From Quercus robur (lineage: Eukaryota; Streptophyta; Magnoliopsida; Fagales; Fagaceae): a DNA stretch of 64,000 nt. Of the stretch, positions 23,401 through 42,293 are shown piece by piece; the first letter of the stretch is position 1, and every line of letters starts with the position of its first letter. The DNA is taken from positions 11,440,282 through 11,504,281 of the forward strand of contig NC_065535.1 of the NCBI RefSeq assembly GCF_932294415.1, given 5' to 3'. The position numbers were made by a program, and so were the translations under genes. Below the pieces are notes generated by a model, which saw nothing but the letters and a program-made list of their open reading frames with translations, was not told the origin of the DNA and searched no databases.

Positions 23401-25609
23401 ATACTGCCGCTGCACTACCATTTTCAGCCTCTACAGCAATAATTGAGGAGGTATCAGACTTTGCTCTTGTTCTATTAGAATGCTCATTATCTACAACACC
23501 CTGACTTTCGAGGAAACCTTGTTCATTTAACAAAATGTCCCAGTCAGCATCCCCCTCATAAGCCATGTCTCCATGCCTACGCTTCTTAGGCTTGCGCGGA
23601 ACACGCTGGACAGCTGATAGCTTTCCATCTTTGTTTTCACAATCAGGCACAGATGTTGCATCTTCTGGGTAATTGTCATTTTCATCTCGAGTTATAGATG
23701 GAGAAGAAGCTCCATTAGCCTCCTCATTGGCTGAAACATAATCATGACTAGGAACACAAATGCCTTTCGACGCATCATCAGAAGGCTGATTTTGATGTAA
23801 AGTGGAGCTGCACTTCTGAATGGACGCCAAAGACTTATTTGGATAAAGACAAGGCTCTGAAAACTTGTCCTGGTGATTCAACTGGAAAGCAAGTCCTGAC
23901 TTATGCTCTCTGGTAGACGTCATAGTATGTGGAGATAGCCAAACATCAGAAACCATAACATGTTCCTTTTGCATAGAATCTGAAGCAAGATCTGGCTCAT
24001 CGGTGCAAGTATTAATACCATCACCATCACCATCACCATCACTGCAAGCATCTCCCATCTTCATGAGATGAGGAGAGGAGTATTGAGATAAACATTTTGA
24101 CGAAACCTCCAAAACTTTTCCAGAAACTGAATTGCAAATATCCTTGGGATTGTATATACATGATTTCTTTAACAACTCATCATCATGGAAAGTCCCCACA
24201 ATTTCTTTCTGGACCATAGAAGAGGAAATTTCAAGGTTTGCATTTGATACATGCGCTGTTGGAATACCCTCTGACTGTCGGGTGAATGTATCTCTAAAAC
24301 CTATGTCAAACTCATTGTCTTCTTCCATCTTCGTAGGGCCAGAGATAGAATTTGGAAATTTTACAACATCATGAAGCAAAGTGCTTGTGCTAACTGTAGG
24401 ACAATGCTTTAATCTATCCTTAAATGTATGAATTCCCATTGCAGCCTTTTGGCTAGGTGCAGAGTAATTGTCCTTGAGTTGAACACAAATAAACTCTCCA
24501 TCACAAACTTCATTCAAACTATCATTGTCCACTTTATATCCCTCCTGCACCTTTGAACCACAAGGGTCCTCCATGGCCTCATTTTGAATCCCTTTGGAGG
24601 GAGATCTTGATGATAGTGAAAGAGGAGGTGGATCCTCAAAAATAATTTTGGACGATCTATCATATCCATTGTCACTAGGTTTCATACTCTCTTCTTTAAT
24701 TGCTGAATCAGAAGGAAGCCCTCTAGTTGAACCATGGTTCTCTTCTATGCAGTCAGAAACTTCACAAAAGCTGTCATCTGATCTTCTATTTTTAGATTTC
24801 AAACTGGTGCACTCCAATTTTGAGGAAGAACCAGATCTAAGTCTCCCTAGGGTTACGAGCTTCGAAACACCTACAGAACTTTCAGAGCACGGGCTCAACC
24901 CATCCTCCAAAGTCTGGGCCTCACTTTTCTGCTTTAAACTTGGAGAAATCCGATATTTCTTAATTAAACCAGACTGTGCCTTACGAACAAATTCCGATAA
25001 CGAGTCTTTCAAATTTTCATCCACAGACTGATTAGGACCTTCCCTGGGGCACAAACCAGACTCCTCCCTCAAAGAATTAGACCCAGATCCCATAGACTCT
25101 AAATCATTATCCAAAGCAACATGACCATCTACTGTTTTCACCACTGAATTTATCTTGGGTCTCTTCACTTTCCCTTTACACTTGGATTCTACCCCTACAT
25201 CCATAGTCACATCAGACCCTTCATCACCACGCATTACACGCCCTTTCTCCACATCCTCCACAGGCCCATTCGATGATCTATCTGAAGAATCCACCGCATT
25301 CAAAGTAGAACTCCTTCCCCTTAGAATTCCAGATCCACAGTCTTTCTTTGGACCCTTCAACTTCTTCTTGAAACTAGCCAAAGTATCATCCATACCCCCA
25401 AAATCCTCTCCCTCAACCTTCAATTTCTCTTCTCCAATCTCAACCTTCTTTATCCCCTCACTCTCTAACCCAGACTTAACCTTCTTAGGGTTTTTTGTTC
25501 TCCTCAATTTGAACAAAGTCCCAATGGGCTCATCGTCGTCCGAAACCAAACCGATCTCAACCGGCTTCGATCTTCTCTTTATCCCACACTTCTTATCCTC
25601 CCCATCCAT
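14411..25609 (-). CDS. LDL3: Lysine-specific histone demethylase 1 homolog 3
   Basis: A nuclear flavin-dependent amine oxidase; the Arabidopsis orthologue removes H3K4 dimethylation. Minus-strand exons: 25609-23301, 20919-20778, 20545-18239, 18060-17967, 17379-16892, 15800-15084, 14936-14862, 14476-14411. All introns are GT-AG and phases agree; the joined frame is 6198 bp, 2065 aa. I chose the ATG at 25609 because MDGEDKKCGIKRRSK matches the family start; an in-frame ATG lies 21 bp upstream. Layout: long low-complexity N-terminus with a basic patch (PRKPKKRRHG, about 665-675); SWIRM-type region spanning exons 1-3 (about 750-830); FAD fold starting IIIVGAGPAG near 988; the LSD1-type flavin lysine in GFGVLNKVVLEF near 1321; FAD-binding C-terminal motif LFFAGEATCKEHPDTVGGAMMSG near 1448; an alanine-rich helix near 1755-1780; conserved C-terminal tail. 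It appears intact. Introns carry a LINE fragment, a tail-only insertion, a MITE and homopolymers. Confidence 0.95.
16335..16860 (+). mobile_element. 5'-truncated LINE fragment in LDL3 intron 5
   Basis: In two frames one reads KVTFFVCTAPLG then ILTVGNF-KYGMIVVD-CYMCKCSGETMDHLLQHC, the zinc-binding tail that follows reverse transcriptase in plant LINEs, then WTLWKERTFE and a 3' UTR ending near ATCAAAAGAAAAG. It lies in antisense to LDL3 and ends about 30 bp before the exon 5 donor (16891-16890). It is non-functional. Confidence 0.7.
17641..17680 (-). mobile_element. 40-bp tail-only retroposon in LDL3 intron 4
   Basis: AACAATTCAAGTCTT occurs at 17626-17640 and 17681-17695, a perfect 15-bp duplication. 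The 40-bp insert between them reads, on the minus strand, AAATCCGTTACTTATCAAAA then an A-rich tail. This is the expected product of a severely 5'-truncated LINE or SINE insertion. Confidence 0.75.
20665..20687. repeat. 23-base G homopolymer in LDL3 intron 2
   Basis: Uninterrupted G-run preceded by GGGGGGCCGC at 20655-20664. It lies in the intron between exons 2 and 3, about 110 bp from the exon 3 acceptor. The exact length is prone to sequencing error. Confidence 0.9.
21322..21460. mobile_element. Small MITE in LDL3 intron 1
   Basis: TGCCCATTTTTGGTACAGC at the left is roughly inverted relative to GCTTTACCAAACGGGCA at the right, 139 bp in all. No convincing target duplication. Confidence 0.4.
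22894..22935. repeat. C16 run followed by A22 run in LDL3 intron 1
   Basis: A 16-base C-run (22894-22909) and a 22-base A-run (22914-22935) separated by AAAC. The long minus-strand frame over this stretch is a homopolymer artefact. Confidence 0.9.
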
Positions 25610-26256
25610 TGTAGCTACACAAATCCTCAATCAGAAACCCCTTTTTTAAGTAACCCTAACCCACCTTTAGTGCCCAAAACAGCACACAACAATCTCGAAA
25701 ACCAACCATAACCTTCCAATTCTCTATCACAAAATTTTCGAAGCTCATGTTTTGTACACAACTCGTTCTTCAACCATTCAAACCCATAATAAAATTAATC
25801 AAAACAATCACTATCTAACAGTTCTAGGGCAAAGGTTGTCAATGGCTTCTCTCTGATACAACCAAAAATTCCAAAACAGACAAAAAATAAATTAAAAATA
25901 GAACAAAAATAAAGCCCTAGGTTTGTTTCAAATAAAATGACTAAGCCCTAGAGTTAAAGAAAGTAAAGAGATAGAGAAATTGGGGTGTGTCACCGTGTCA
26001 GACCTGAGAGCTTTGAAGCTGCGTTAATGGAATTTCACCAAGAAAGTGAGGTGCGCACGTTAGCGTCGAGCCACAGGTTGAGAAGGTCCGCTCTATAAAA
26101 GTTGCGCCGTGGAGACGAGTGAGTGTGAAAGAGAGAAGAAAAAAAAAATTACTGACAAAATTGGAGAATTAGAAATTTGGAAAATGAAATTCGGAGGAAA
26201 AATAAATTCCGTCACGAGGGATTTTTTCTCATTTTTTGCACGGCACACTGTTTATG

Positions 26257-26258
<2 letters not shown>
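25610..26258. other. Upstream region of LDL3
   Basis: Expected to hold the 5' UTR and promoter of the minus-strand LDL3 gene. No protein-coding frame with a recognisable domain. TCTATAAAAG at 26092-26101 resembles a TATA box but faces the plus strand, away from LDL3. Confidence 0.35.

Positions 26259-26286
<28 letters not shown>
26259..26286. repeat. (GA)14 microsatellite
   Basis: Uninterrupted GA dinucleotide run about 650 bp upstream of the LDL3 start. Confidence 0.95.
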
Positions 26287-26288
<2 letters not shown>

Positions 26289-26338
26289 ATAGAGTTAGGG
26301 CAGACAACGGAGGCAGTGTTTGGAATCGATTAATAAAT

Positions 26339-26427
26339 GGTTTCTCTGATAAAAAAAAAAGGTTTCTAATTACTTTTGATCAAAAAAAAAAAACAAATAT
26401 AAAAAAAAGAGGTTTCTAAGTAATTAC
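26339..26427 (+). repeat. Cluster of A-tails separated by repeated GGTTTCT
   Basis: GGTTTCT occurs three times (about 26339, 26361 and 26411). Between the first two is CTCTGAT plus ten A's. Between the second and third is AATTACTTTTGATC plus twelve A's, CAAATAT and eight A's. The second and third copies are followed by AATTAC and AAGTAATTAC. This looks like two successive tail-type insertions with duplicated target sequence. Confidence 0.45.
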
Positions 26428-26955
26428 CAGGGAGCGGGAACGTACGAGTTTCTAGAAGGGTTTCATTTATGGCAACTTCAAGGACTTAACTATTAATCCC
26501 TAAAACCAATTGGGGGAAATTTTTCAATGAAGAGTCCAAAAGACCAAAATACATGGGGACACCAGAACTTTCAGGGTACTTGACCCATTATTAAATTCAC
26601 TCTTCCAGGGGAAAAAAAAAAAAAGTAAATAATGACTTTTTTTTGCTAAAGTATTAATATCTTTGAATTTTTTTAATACTCCTACCAAACCTTGATAGTG
26701 ACTTGTATACTTTTGAGAGAAATTATTGGACAAACTCTCTAATCATTCTTTTTCTATGTCAAGCTTGTATATATTTTATGAGACATTAAAATTTTATCTC
26801 TTTATCCATGTAATCAGGAAATGGCAGACCCATGTTTGAATCGTATTATGCTCTATCTGTCTTGACATACAAACATTTTCTTACTAAAAATGTTCTTGAC
26901 AATGTTCTCCTGCAAAATAATTTTATATTGTTTGTTTGCAATGACAGTGTATCAA

Positions 26956-26985
26956 GTTTACCAAAAAAAAAAAAAAAAAAAAAAA
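26956..26985 (+). mobile_element. 30-bp tail-only retroposon with 16-bp duplication
   Basis: AATGACAGTGTATCAA is at 26940-26955 and 26985-27000 (its first A is shared with the tail). The insert is GTTTACC followed by 23 A's. GTTTACC(A) resembles the CTTTACCAAAAG end of the SINE at 41931-42049, so this may be just the tail of that family. Confidence 0.7.
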
Positions 26986-27000
26986 ATGACAGTGTATCAA

Positions 27001-27240
27001 TGTTATCCTTAAAGTTGTTTTTGGATGAAAAGGAGATAAGTAAAGGGAGAAGGAATTTAGATTTCTAATTCACTAGGTGTTGATTCTTTTAAAATAGAGT
27101 GCGGAGTAGATTTAAGGGCATTTTGAGGTGTGAGATATCCTTCCAAGCCCCTTAATTTTCATCCCCCATAATTTGGGAATTTAACGAGAGGGGTTTCACT
27201 TATATTTACATTACTTAAACTATTGGTTTTACTTTTACTT
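27001..27240. other. AT-rich spacer before the fold-back element
   Basis: Nothing recognised. Confidence 0.4.
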
Positions 27241-27958
27241 GGGAAAAATAGGTAACTAGCATTAATTCCATAACTATCTAGTTAATAGTTAAGGTTTCAA
27301 AACTATTTTTTTTTATAGCATCTCGAGTCTTTTAAAGTCGATTTTGGGCAATAACTCGACCATAAAACACTCGATTTCTATGCTCTAATTTCTTCCAACG
27401 TGGCATAGGTTTCCACGTGGGTAGACAGAAATCGAGTCTCTAAGACTCGATTTCTAAGTGTTATACAAAAAACCAAATCAGTGAGGAACCAGAACTTCAG
27501 GGAAGAAAGCAGAGAGGAAAAAAAAAAACCAGAAACAGAGGGAGATCGGAGTGGCTCGCGCGACCCAGGCCGCGCGCTGCCTGGGTCTCCCCTGGGCTCG
27601 CGCGACCCAGGCGCCGCTCTGCCTGGGCTCGCGCGACCCACTCCGATCTCCCTCTGTTTCTGGTTTTTTTTTTTTTTTTTCCTCTCTGCTTTCTTCCCTG
27701 AAGTTCTGGTTCCTCACTGATTTGATTTTATGTATAACACTTAGAAATCGAGTCTTAGAGACTCGATTTCTGTCTACCCACGTGGAAAACTATGCCACGT
27801 TGGAAGAAATTAGAGCATAGAAATCGAGTGTCTGATGGTCGAATTATTGCCCAAAATCGACTTTAAAAGGCTCGAGATGCTATAAAAAAAAATAGTTTTG
27901 AAACCTTAACTACTAACTAGATAGTTATGAAATTAATGCTAGTTACCTATTTTTTCCC
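27241..27958. mobile_element. 718-bp fold-back (long palindrome) transposable element
   Basis: The whole element is a near-perfect inverted repeat: GGGAAAAATAGGTAACTAGC at the left is matched by GCTAGTTACCTATTTTTTCCC at the right, and the match continues through the entire arm, including AAATCGAGTCTCTAAGACTCG, TCCACGTGGGTAGACAGAA and CAGTGAGGAACCAGAACTTC. Each arm is about 310 bp. The centre (about 27550-27645) is GC-rich, with repeated CTCGCGCGACCCAGGC. TTTTACTT flanks both sides (27233-27240, 27959-27966); a 9-bp reading CTTTTACTT is also possible. A transcript would fold into a very long hairpin. There is no transposase. Confidence 0.85.
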
Positions 27959-27966
27959 TTTTACTT

Positions 27967-28403
27967 GTATGGTTTCATTTTATTTATATTTCTTTAAATT
28001 GAACAAATAAGTGATATAATTATCAATTAACAACTTATTCATATAAAGAGTGAAAATGAAATAAGAATGTAAAAATTGATAAGTGAAAAAAATATTAGGA
28101 AGGTTGTGATTTGAAATGAGTAGATTCACTTAAAGATGGGGTAGCCCTATTGATGGAAAAATAAGAAAGAGTCGTTTGAAATGGTTTGCTCATGTTTAGA
28201 GGTGAGTAATTAATGCACAAATGTGAAACAATGAGATGATTCAAGCTAAGGGAACAATAGAAGAATTCCAAAAACAACATTAATATAAGTAGTAAAAAAT
28301 GACATGTCTATTATGAAAGTAATAAAGAGTATGAATTCAAGTAAACTAGATTGGCAAATAAAAAACACATACGTATGGCCAGCCTTTACTAAGGCTTTGT
28401 TTA
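27967..28403. other. AT-rich non-coding stretch
   Basis: Short minus-strand frames only, with no recognisable domain. Confidence 0.4.
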
Positions 28404-28410
28404 TATTGTT

Positions 28411-28915
28411 AGGACACGTTTGGTACACTGTAATAATTATTACATGGGAATATGAATAAGTATTACAAGGAATACATTAAGTTGAAATATAATAAGTATT
28501 ACTATTCATTAGTTTGGTGACCATTTAGAAATATAATCCTGAATATGCATCCACAATTTAGTAGAGTATAAAAAGAAAGTGTAAATAAATCATTTTTAAG
28601 TCAAATTTCCTAAAATATACTTATTTTAGGGTGTTCAGAATAGAACTAATAATTAACAATAAGGAAAATTTATTTTCTTTCCTTTTGAAGATGTGGAAAC
28701 TAATGGTTTTTTAGGAAATTTTTTTAAAAAGTTATTACATAAGGTGAAGGAATAGATATTCAGTACTTTTGATAAGGAATAGTTATTCCTCATTTTGAAT
28801 AATAGCTATTCATAAGGAATAATTATTCATTGTAATAAAAACATAACCAAACAACTGAATAGTTATGCCATAGAAATATCTATTACATTACAGTATCTAT
28901 TACCAAACGTGTCCT
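28411..28915. mobile_element. 505-bp MITE with GGACACGTTTGGTA ends
   Basis: Left end AGGACACGTTTGGTACACTGTAATA is the reverse complement, with few differences, of the right end. TATTGTT is present at both borders (28404-28410, 28916-28922); extending to 8 bp gives one mismatch. Interior AT-rich and non-coding. Size and duplication length fit a hAT-like non-autonomous element. Confidence 0.65.
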
Positions 28916-28922
28916 TATTGTT

Positions 28923-29679
28923 GTATATGATGTATTCTCATTTCCTCTCAATTCTTATTTAATTTTTAAAACATTCAAACAAAGATAATGAATATTTATC
29001 ATTCTCCCCATACTTAGTTTTTCAAAACATTTAAACAAAAGGGAATTCCCCACCCCTTTCAAGGCCCTGATACTCTCTACTTTCCTCACGCTCCAAAATT
29101 CTGTACACATTGTAAGATTCTCCAAGCCTTATAGACTGAGGGAGAGAGAGAGAACCACATAGTCATATTCGTATTTGAAAGCATAGAAACAAGCTTTAGC
29201 ATCATCTTCCATAGTAATGTTCTGCAACTTTTCAAGTTTAGCTGATTGTAAGGCCCAAAGAATAATAAAAGCTTTTGCCACAGTTGGATATGCAATTTGA
29301 ACTTCTTTTGTTTATATATAGAGATTAAATTATATAGATAGAACTTAGTTATTTTAGCGGTTATCCACACTGCACCATAGTTATTTGATTGGCAACAAAG
29401 GGTAGCAAACTTCATTGGCAAGAGAGGGTGGCAATCTTGATTTGTTTTGAGAAGTATGGGTATTCATGAGTTAGTTAGGCTTAGGTTATGGATCAACCCG
29501 TGACTCAACTTGATCTCATCAGATGCTGGAAGACATCGTCTATTATTGATCGGCAATCTACAAGTCTTTGTCCACCATTTGCCTTTAGATTGACTAGCAG
29601 GTTCGGTTGGATTGGCCATTGGCCACACTACAGTTCAAATATGCAACCAAAAAAAAAAAAAAAAACCAAACTAATGTGG
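28923..29679. other. Intergenic stretch, unassigned
   Basis: A 111-codon minus-strand frame (29086-29421) has no domain I recognise and is probably accidental. An A-run at 29649-29665 may be a retroposon tail. Confidence 0.35.
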
Positions 29680-29685
29680 CTAAGT

Positions 29686-32260
29686 ACCCGTTTGGTTCCA
29701 CTTTTTGAGCCAAAAAGGGCGTTTTCAAAAACGCTGAACCCAGTTTTGCGTTTGGTAAGCTCAAAACGCAACTTTTTTATAAAAGTTGCGTTTTGAACTT
29801 TTATAAAATGTGAGGGCAAAACGCGGAAGGAAAATGGTGAGGCAGCGGTCCATAAATCAAAACGCGCTATGCGCGTTTTGTCATATTACCGTTGCAATGG
29901 GCAAAAAGACCATTTTACCCAGCAGAAAGTCGCCCCTCATCTCTCATCTCTGCTCTCCCTTCGCATTTTACCTAGCAGAAAGTCGCCCCTCCATCTCTTC
30001 TCTCTGCCTTGCTCTGCCTTCGTAAGTCTCTCTACTCTCTCTGTCTTTTTTCTTCGTCTTCATTTTCTTCTTCCGCTTCGTCTTCCTCTTCTTCTTCTTT
30101 CTTTCTTTCTTTCTGGTTCTTCCTCTCCGTAAGTCTTTCTGTAGTTTTGGATTGTGGTTTGTTTTATGGGTAATGATTTTTCTGTGTGTTCTTTGGGTTG
30201 ATTTGTCATGGGTATGGGTTGTTTTGATTTGGACTGAACCGGGGTTGATTCTCATGGGTCTGATTTGGGTTTTTTTGGTTTTGATTTCTCTGTTCTTTGG
30301 TTGATTTCTCACTTTTGGTGTGTGGGTTTTGATTTCTCAGGTGCCAAAAACACTGATCTGCTACCAAAAACCAGGTACCAACACTGATCTGATTTTTTTT
30401 TTTTTTTTTTTTTTACAGAGTGTGGGAAAAAAAATTTCGGATCTTGCTATGAATGGGTATTGTTCCTTTACTTGTTTTGTTATTTGTTTTTTCTGATTGG
30501 AATATATAATGAAGTGTTAGTTTGATGAATATATAATGGGTATTGTTTTCGGATCTTGCTGATTGGAATATATACATGTTCTCATGAAGTGTTTTTGTTT
30601 ATTTGTTTTGTTATAACAAAATTTCGGATCTTGCTATGAATGTGTATTAACTTGGAGATATTGTTATGCTTCACAAACTGGTTGTAACATTTTGTACTCT
30701 TCAAAGAACTTATATATTTCAGTTGTGTTAGCTTGTGTTTTGGTTTGTAACATTTAATGTCTAGATCAATGATACAATTTATTTTTTATTCGCCTCTCCC
30801 TGTAATGGACGTTTAGATTTCACTTTTCTGAGTTTTCCTTTACTTATGTCAAGGCAGTTCAAGCAAGTATTAGCAAAGGTTATATGATTAAATTATTTTA
30901 ATTCCCCAGGATACTTAATTTGACCCTTAAAATTTTGAGTTGCTTTTATTTTGGCCTTGTACGTTTCAAAATTTTATTTTGGCATTTTATTTTTGATTCC
31001 ATTTTCATATTAGTTCTACTGTCTATTTCCATTAGTAATTTGATCATCCATAATATGTTTTTCTACCTACAATTAAATTCTTGCATTCCACAACATTTAG
31101 AGATAGTATTCCATGAAATAGTTAAATCTTCAGGGTGTCTGTTGGTTAGATTAGTGAAAATGGATAGCATGACCAATATGGTTAGATTAGTGAAATTGAT
31201 GCTATGAATATATAACACTGATCTGAATTTTTGATGCTAAAATAACATATATACTTTCTCTATCATAACATAGTATATGCGAAAATAACATATACATAAC
31301 ATAACATGGTCACTGTACTTTGCTGATTTAACAATGCATGCATATGTGACTGTACTTTGGTCACTGCATGAACTTGAAGTTCTTAATGTGAGAAGCATGT
31401 ATGATAGCTTTTGAAACTTTCTCAGCCACTTAAGTACTTGTTCTTCATGCATCAGTGCTACTATATTTCCTTAAACAAATTCAAGTTTTCCAAAAGTGCA
31501 AGTGCCTAGGAAGGTGGTCAATGTGTGCTCGTTTATGCTTATGTATTGATGTCAACATATAACCTGGAAAATAGAGAAAGTGTCAAAGACGAGGATTCGA
31601 TTGCTAAGTGTCAAAGACGAGAAAGTGTCAACAGACCCTGCGATGGTGGTTCTTCGTGATTCCATTGCTAATTCCATTTGGGGGGATAATAATTAGTAGT
31701 TGTCTTTTTTATAATATCCTGTAGTACAATTTAAACTTGGGTTATTGGTATGTATTTTATCATATTTTTTACATTTTTGTGTTGTACAATTTAAACTTAG
31801 ATTATTGATATGTATTTTATATGTTTTTACATTTTTATGTAGTACAATTTAAACTTAGATTATTGGTGTATATTTTATCATCTTTTTACATTTTTATTTT
31901 GTGCTTCATGTTGATGGAAATTATTTAGATTTAATTAATATTATTATTATTATTATTGTTTAGTAAGTATATGAAATAGATGATTTAATAAGTATGAAAT
32001 AAACTCACATCCACAAAAAAAAAAACAAAACAAAAGTTTGAAATAAATTCCCTTATATATACATTGTCCTTTTTGGTCATTTATCCCTCAAAAAACCACT
32101 TTTAACAATTTTTACCAAACACTCAGCATTTTCATTATGCACTTTTTAACAGCTTTTACCAAACATTCAGCTTTTTGAAACTCCACTTTTTCATTATGCA
32201 TTTTTACAAAACTCCACTTTTTCATTATGCACTTTTTCAAAAAGCTGAACCAAACTCACC
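29686..32260. mobile_element. 2.6-kb non-autonomous TIR element with UTR-like cargo
   Basis: Left end ACCCGTTTGGTTCCACTTTTTGAGC is matched by the reverse complement of the right end, GGTGAGTTTGGTTCAGCTTTTTGA. CTAAGT is found at both borders (29680-29685, 32261-32266). Near the left end a perfect stem CAAAACGCAACTTTT pairs with AAAAGTTGCGTTTTG (about 29761-29796). Inside lie a pyrimidine-rich leader-like region with two CGTAAGTCT sites (about 29930-30135) and an intron-like T-rich stretch, as if the 5' part of a gene had been captured. I see no transposase, and the captured source is not recognised. Confidence 0.5.
31721..31898. repeat. Three tandem copies of a 58-60-bp unit
   Basis: Units start at 31721, 31781 and 31839. 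Each begins GT(A/T)GTACAATTTAAACTT and ends with a TTTTTACATTTTT-like tract. They lie inside the 2.6-kb TIR element. Confidence 0.85.
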
Positions 32261-32266
32261 CTAAGT

Positions 32267-32753
32267 CACCACATTGCTCCAAACCTTACTCCGCCACCAC
32301 ACCCAATTTACTCTTGACCAACTGTTACAATCACACCACAAACAAATTACATAAACAAAGATCACCAATATGAAGAGAAGAAAGAGAGAGAAAAGGATAA
32401 GTTTAAGCTTGTTTGCCATTTGATTTCAACGAGAAATACAAAAATAAGTGTATGTCAGCCATGGAGAAGTGAGAAATATACAGGGCCAATCATTTAGGGA
32501 CACATAAAAAGGTTTACATATATAATAAAACTATTCGGTTAGTTTGATTGTATCGTGTTTTCTTAATGGAAGTCTTATAATCAAACCAAACATGGTATGT
32601 TTTCAATTATAAAGCCTAAGCTCTATTTGGGGTCAAGTCAACCATATATAATCGAGTCAATTTGGACCGGACGGTTTTGGTCGGGATCGGATTGAATTGC
32701 ACAACACTAGAATGACCATATGACACTACACGCTAATAGCACCAAATTTAAAG

Positions 32754-32787
<34 letters not shown>

Positions 32788-33117
32788 AATTTCAATCTAT
32801 AGCATTGGAAGACTTTGTTACTAATTGAAGTAACAGAAACCCCCGCTAATTATTTATTCTAACTTGTAATTTCATGTTTATTATTTATTCTAACTTGTAA
32901 TTTCATGTTTATGCATAAATATACTTAAAAGATATATATTAAAGAGTATATTATAATTCTTACTTATATAATTTAAATATTATTGATAATCAAATTTTTT
33001 TTTTGTTTAACTCTTTAAAAAGTCTTGTAAGAATATTATTAAGTAAAAAATGTAAATTGTCAATTTTTTTATGTTCATTAATTCTAGACTTTTTGTTTTT
33101 TTTTTTTAAAGTAAAAA
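32267..33117. other. AT-rich intergenic DNA with small repeats
   Basis: Contains a (TA)n run at about 32755-32780 and two identical 31-bp units (32850-32880 and 32881-32911). No gene recognised. Confidence 0.5.
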
Positions 33118-33122
33118 CTCAT

Positions 33123-33602
33123 TGAAGATGATAAGATATAGAGCCTGACGGGCCTGACGGATTGGTACTGTTGGGCTTGTGTAAAGATTATCTCATGCGC
33201 TTTGAAGGCCCATCGCTGACAGACACAGTAAGGGCCCATGATCGGAAATCTCTATCGCCTAGAAAAGCCCTAAGATCCGAAAATGGAAATCCTTGCTCAC
33301 CACGCTCAGAAGAATTTGAAGTAGAGTCCCACATGGAAAAGATTTGGAGACCAAGAAGGAAAAGTCAACTCTCTACCACTATAAAAAGACCTAACACCCA
33401 CGCAAATCAAGGTACGTTTTAATTGACCCTCTCTAGCGCTTTAAAGTGGTGAGAAGAATTCTAACTTGACTTTCGGAGAGTGTTTGGCCGGCACCACACC
33501 GGTGCTCTCTAAAGGTTTCTCTTTCGATTGCTCTTGTTGTGCAGATTCGCTTTGAGTCGTGAGTGCGGTGTGACCTATTGGTGATAATTTTCAACGTCAT
33601 CA
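33123..33602 (+). mobile_element. Solo LTR, copy A, upstream of the WD40 gene
   Basis: Starts TGAAGATGATAAGATATAGAGC and ends TTTTCAACGTCATCA. CTCAT precedes it and CTCAC follows, a 5-bp duplication with one mismatch. A TATA-like CTATAAAAAG lies near 33380. The same LTR is present in inverted orientation at 57456-57946. No internal domain lies next to it, so it is a solo LTR left by recombination between LTRs. The short frame in it is not a gene. Confidence 0.8.
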
Positions 33603-33607
33603 CTCAC

Positions 33608-42293
<8,686 letters not shown>

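Noticed and set aside
26092-26333. Small gene downstream of the TATA-like TCTATAAAAG
   Set aside because: The frame runs into a GA microsatellite and shows no domain; the TATA-like sequence faces away from LDL3 and could be chance.
29086-29421. A 111-aa minus-strand protein
   Set aside because: No domain, low-complexity ends, no splice or promoter context; likely chance.
33162-33422. An 86-aa hypothetical gene, with a near-identical frame at 57621-57893
   Set aside because: Both lie wholly inside copies of the same LTR, in LTR promoter/leader sequence.
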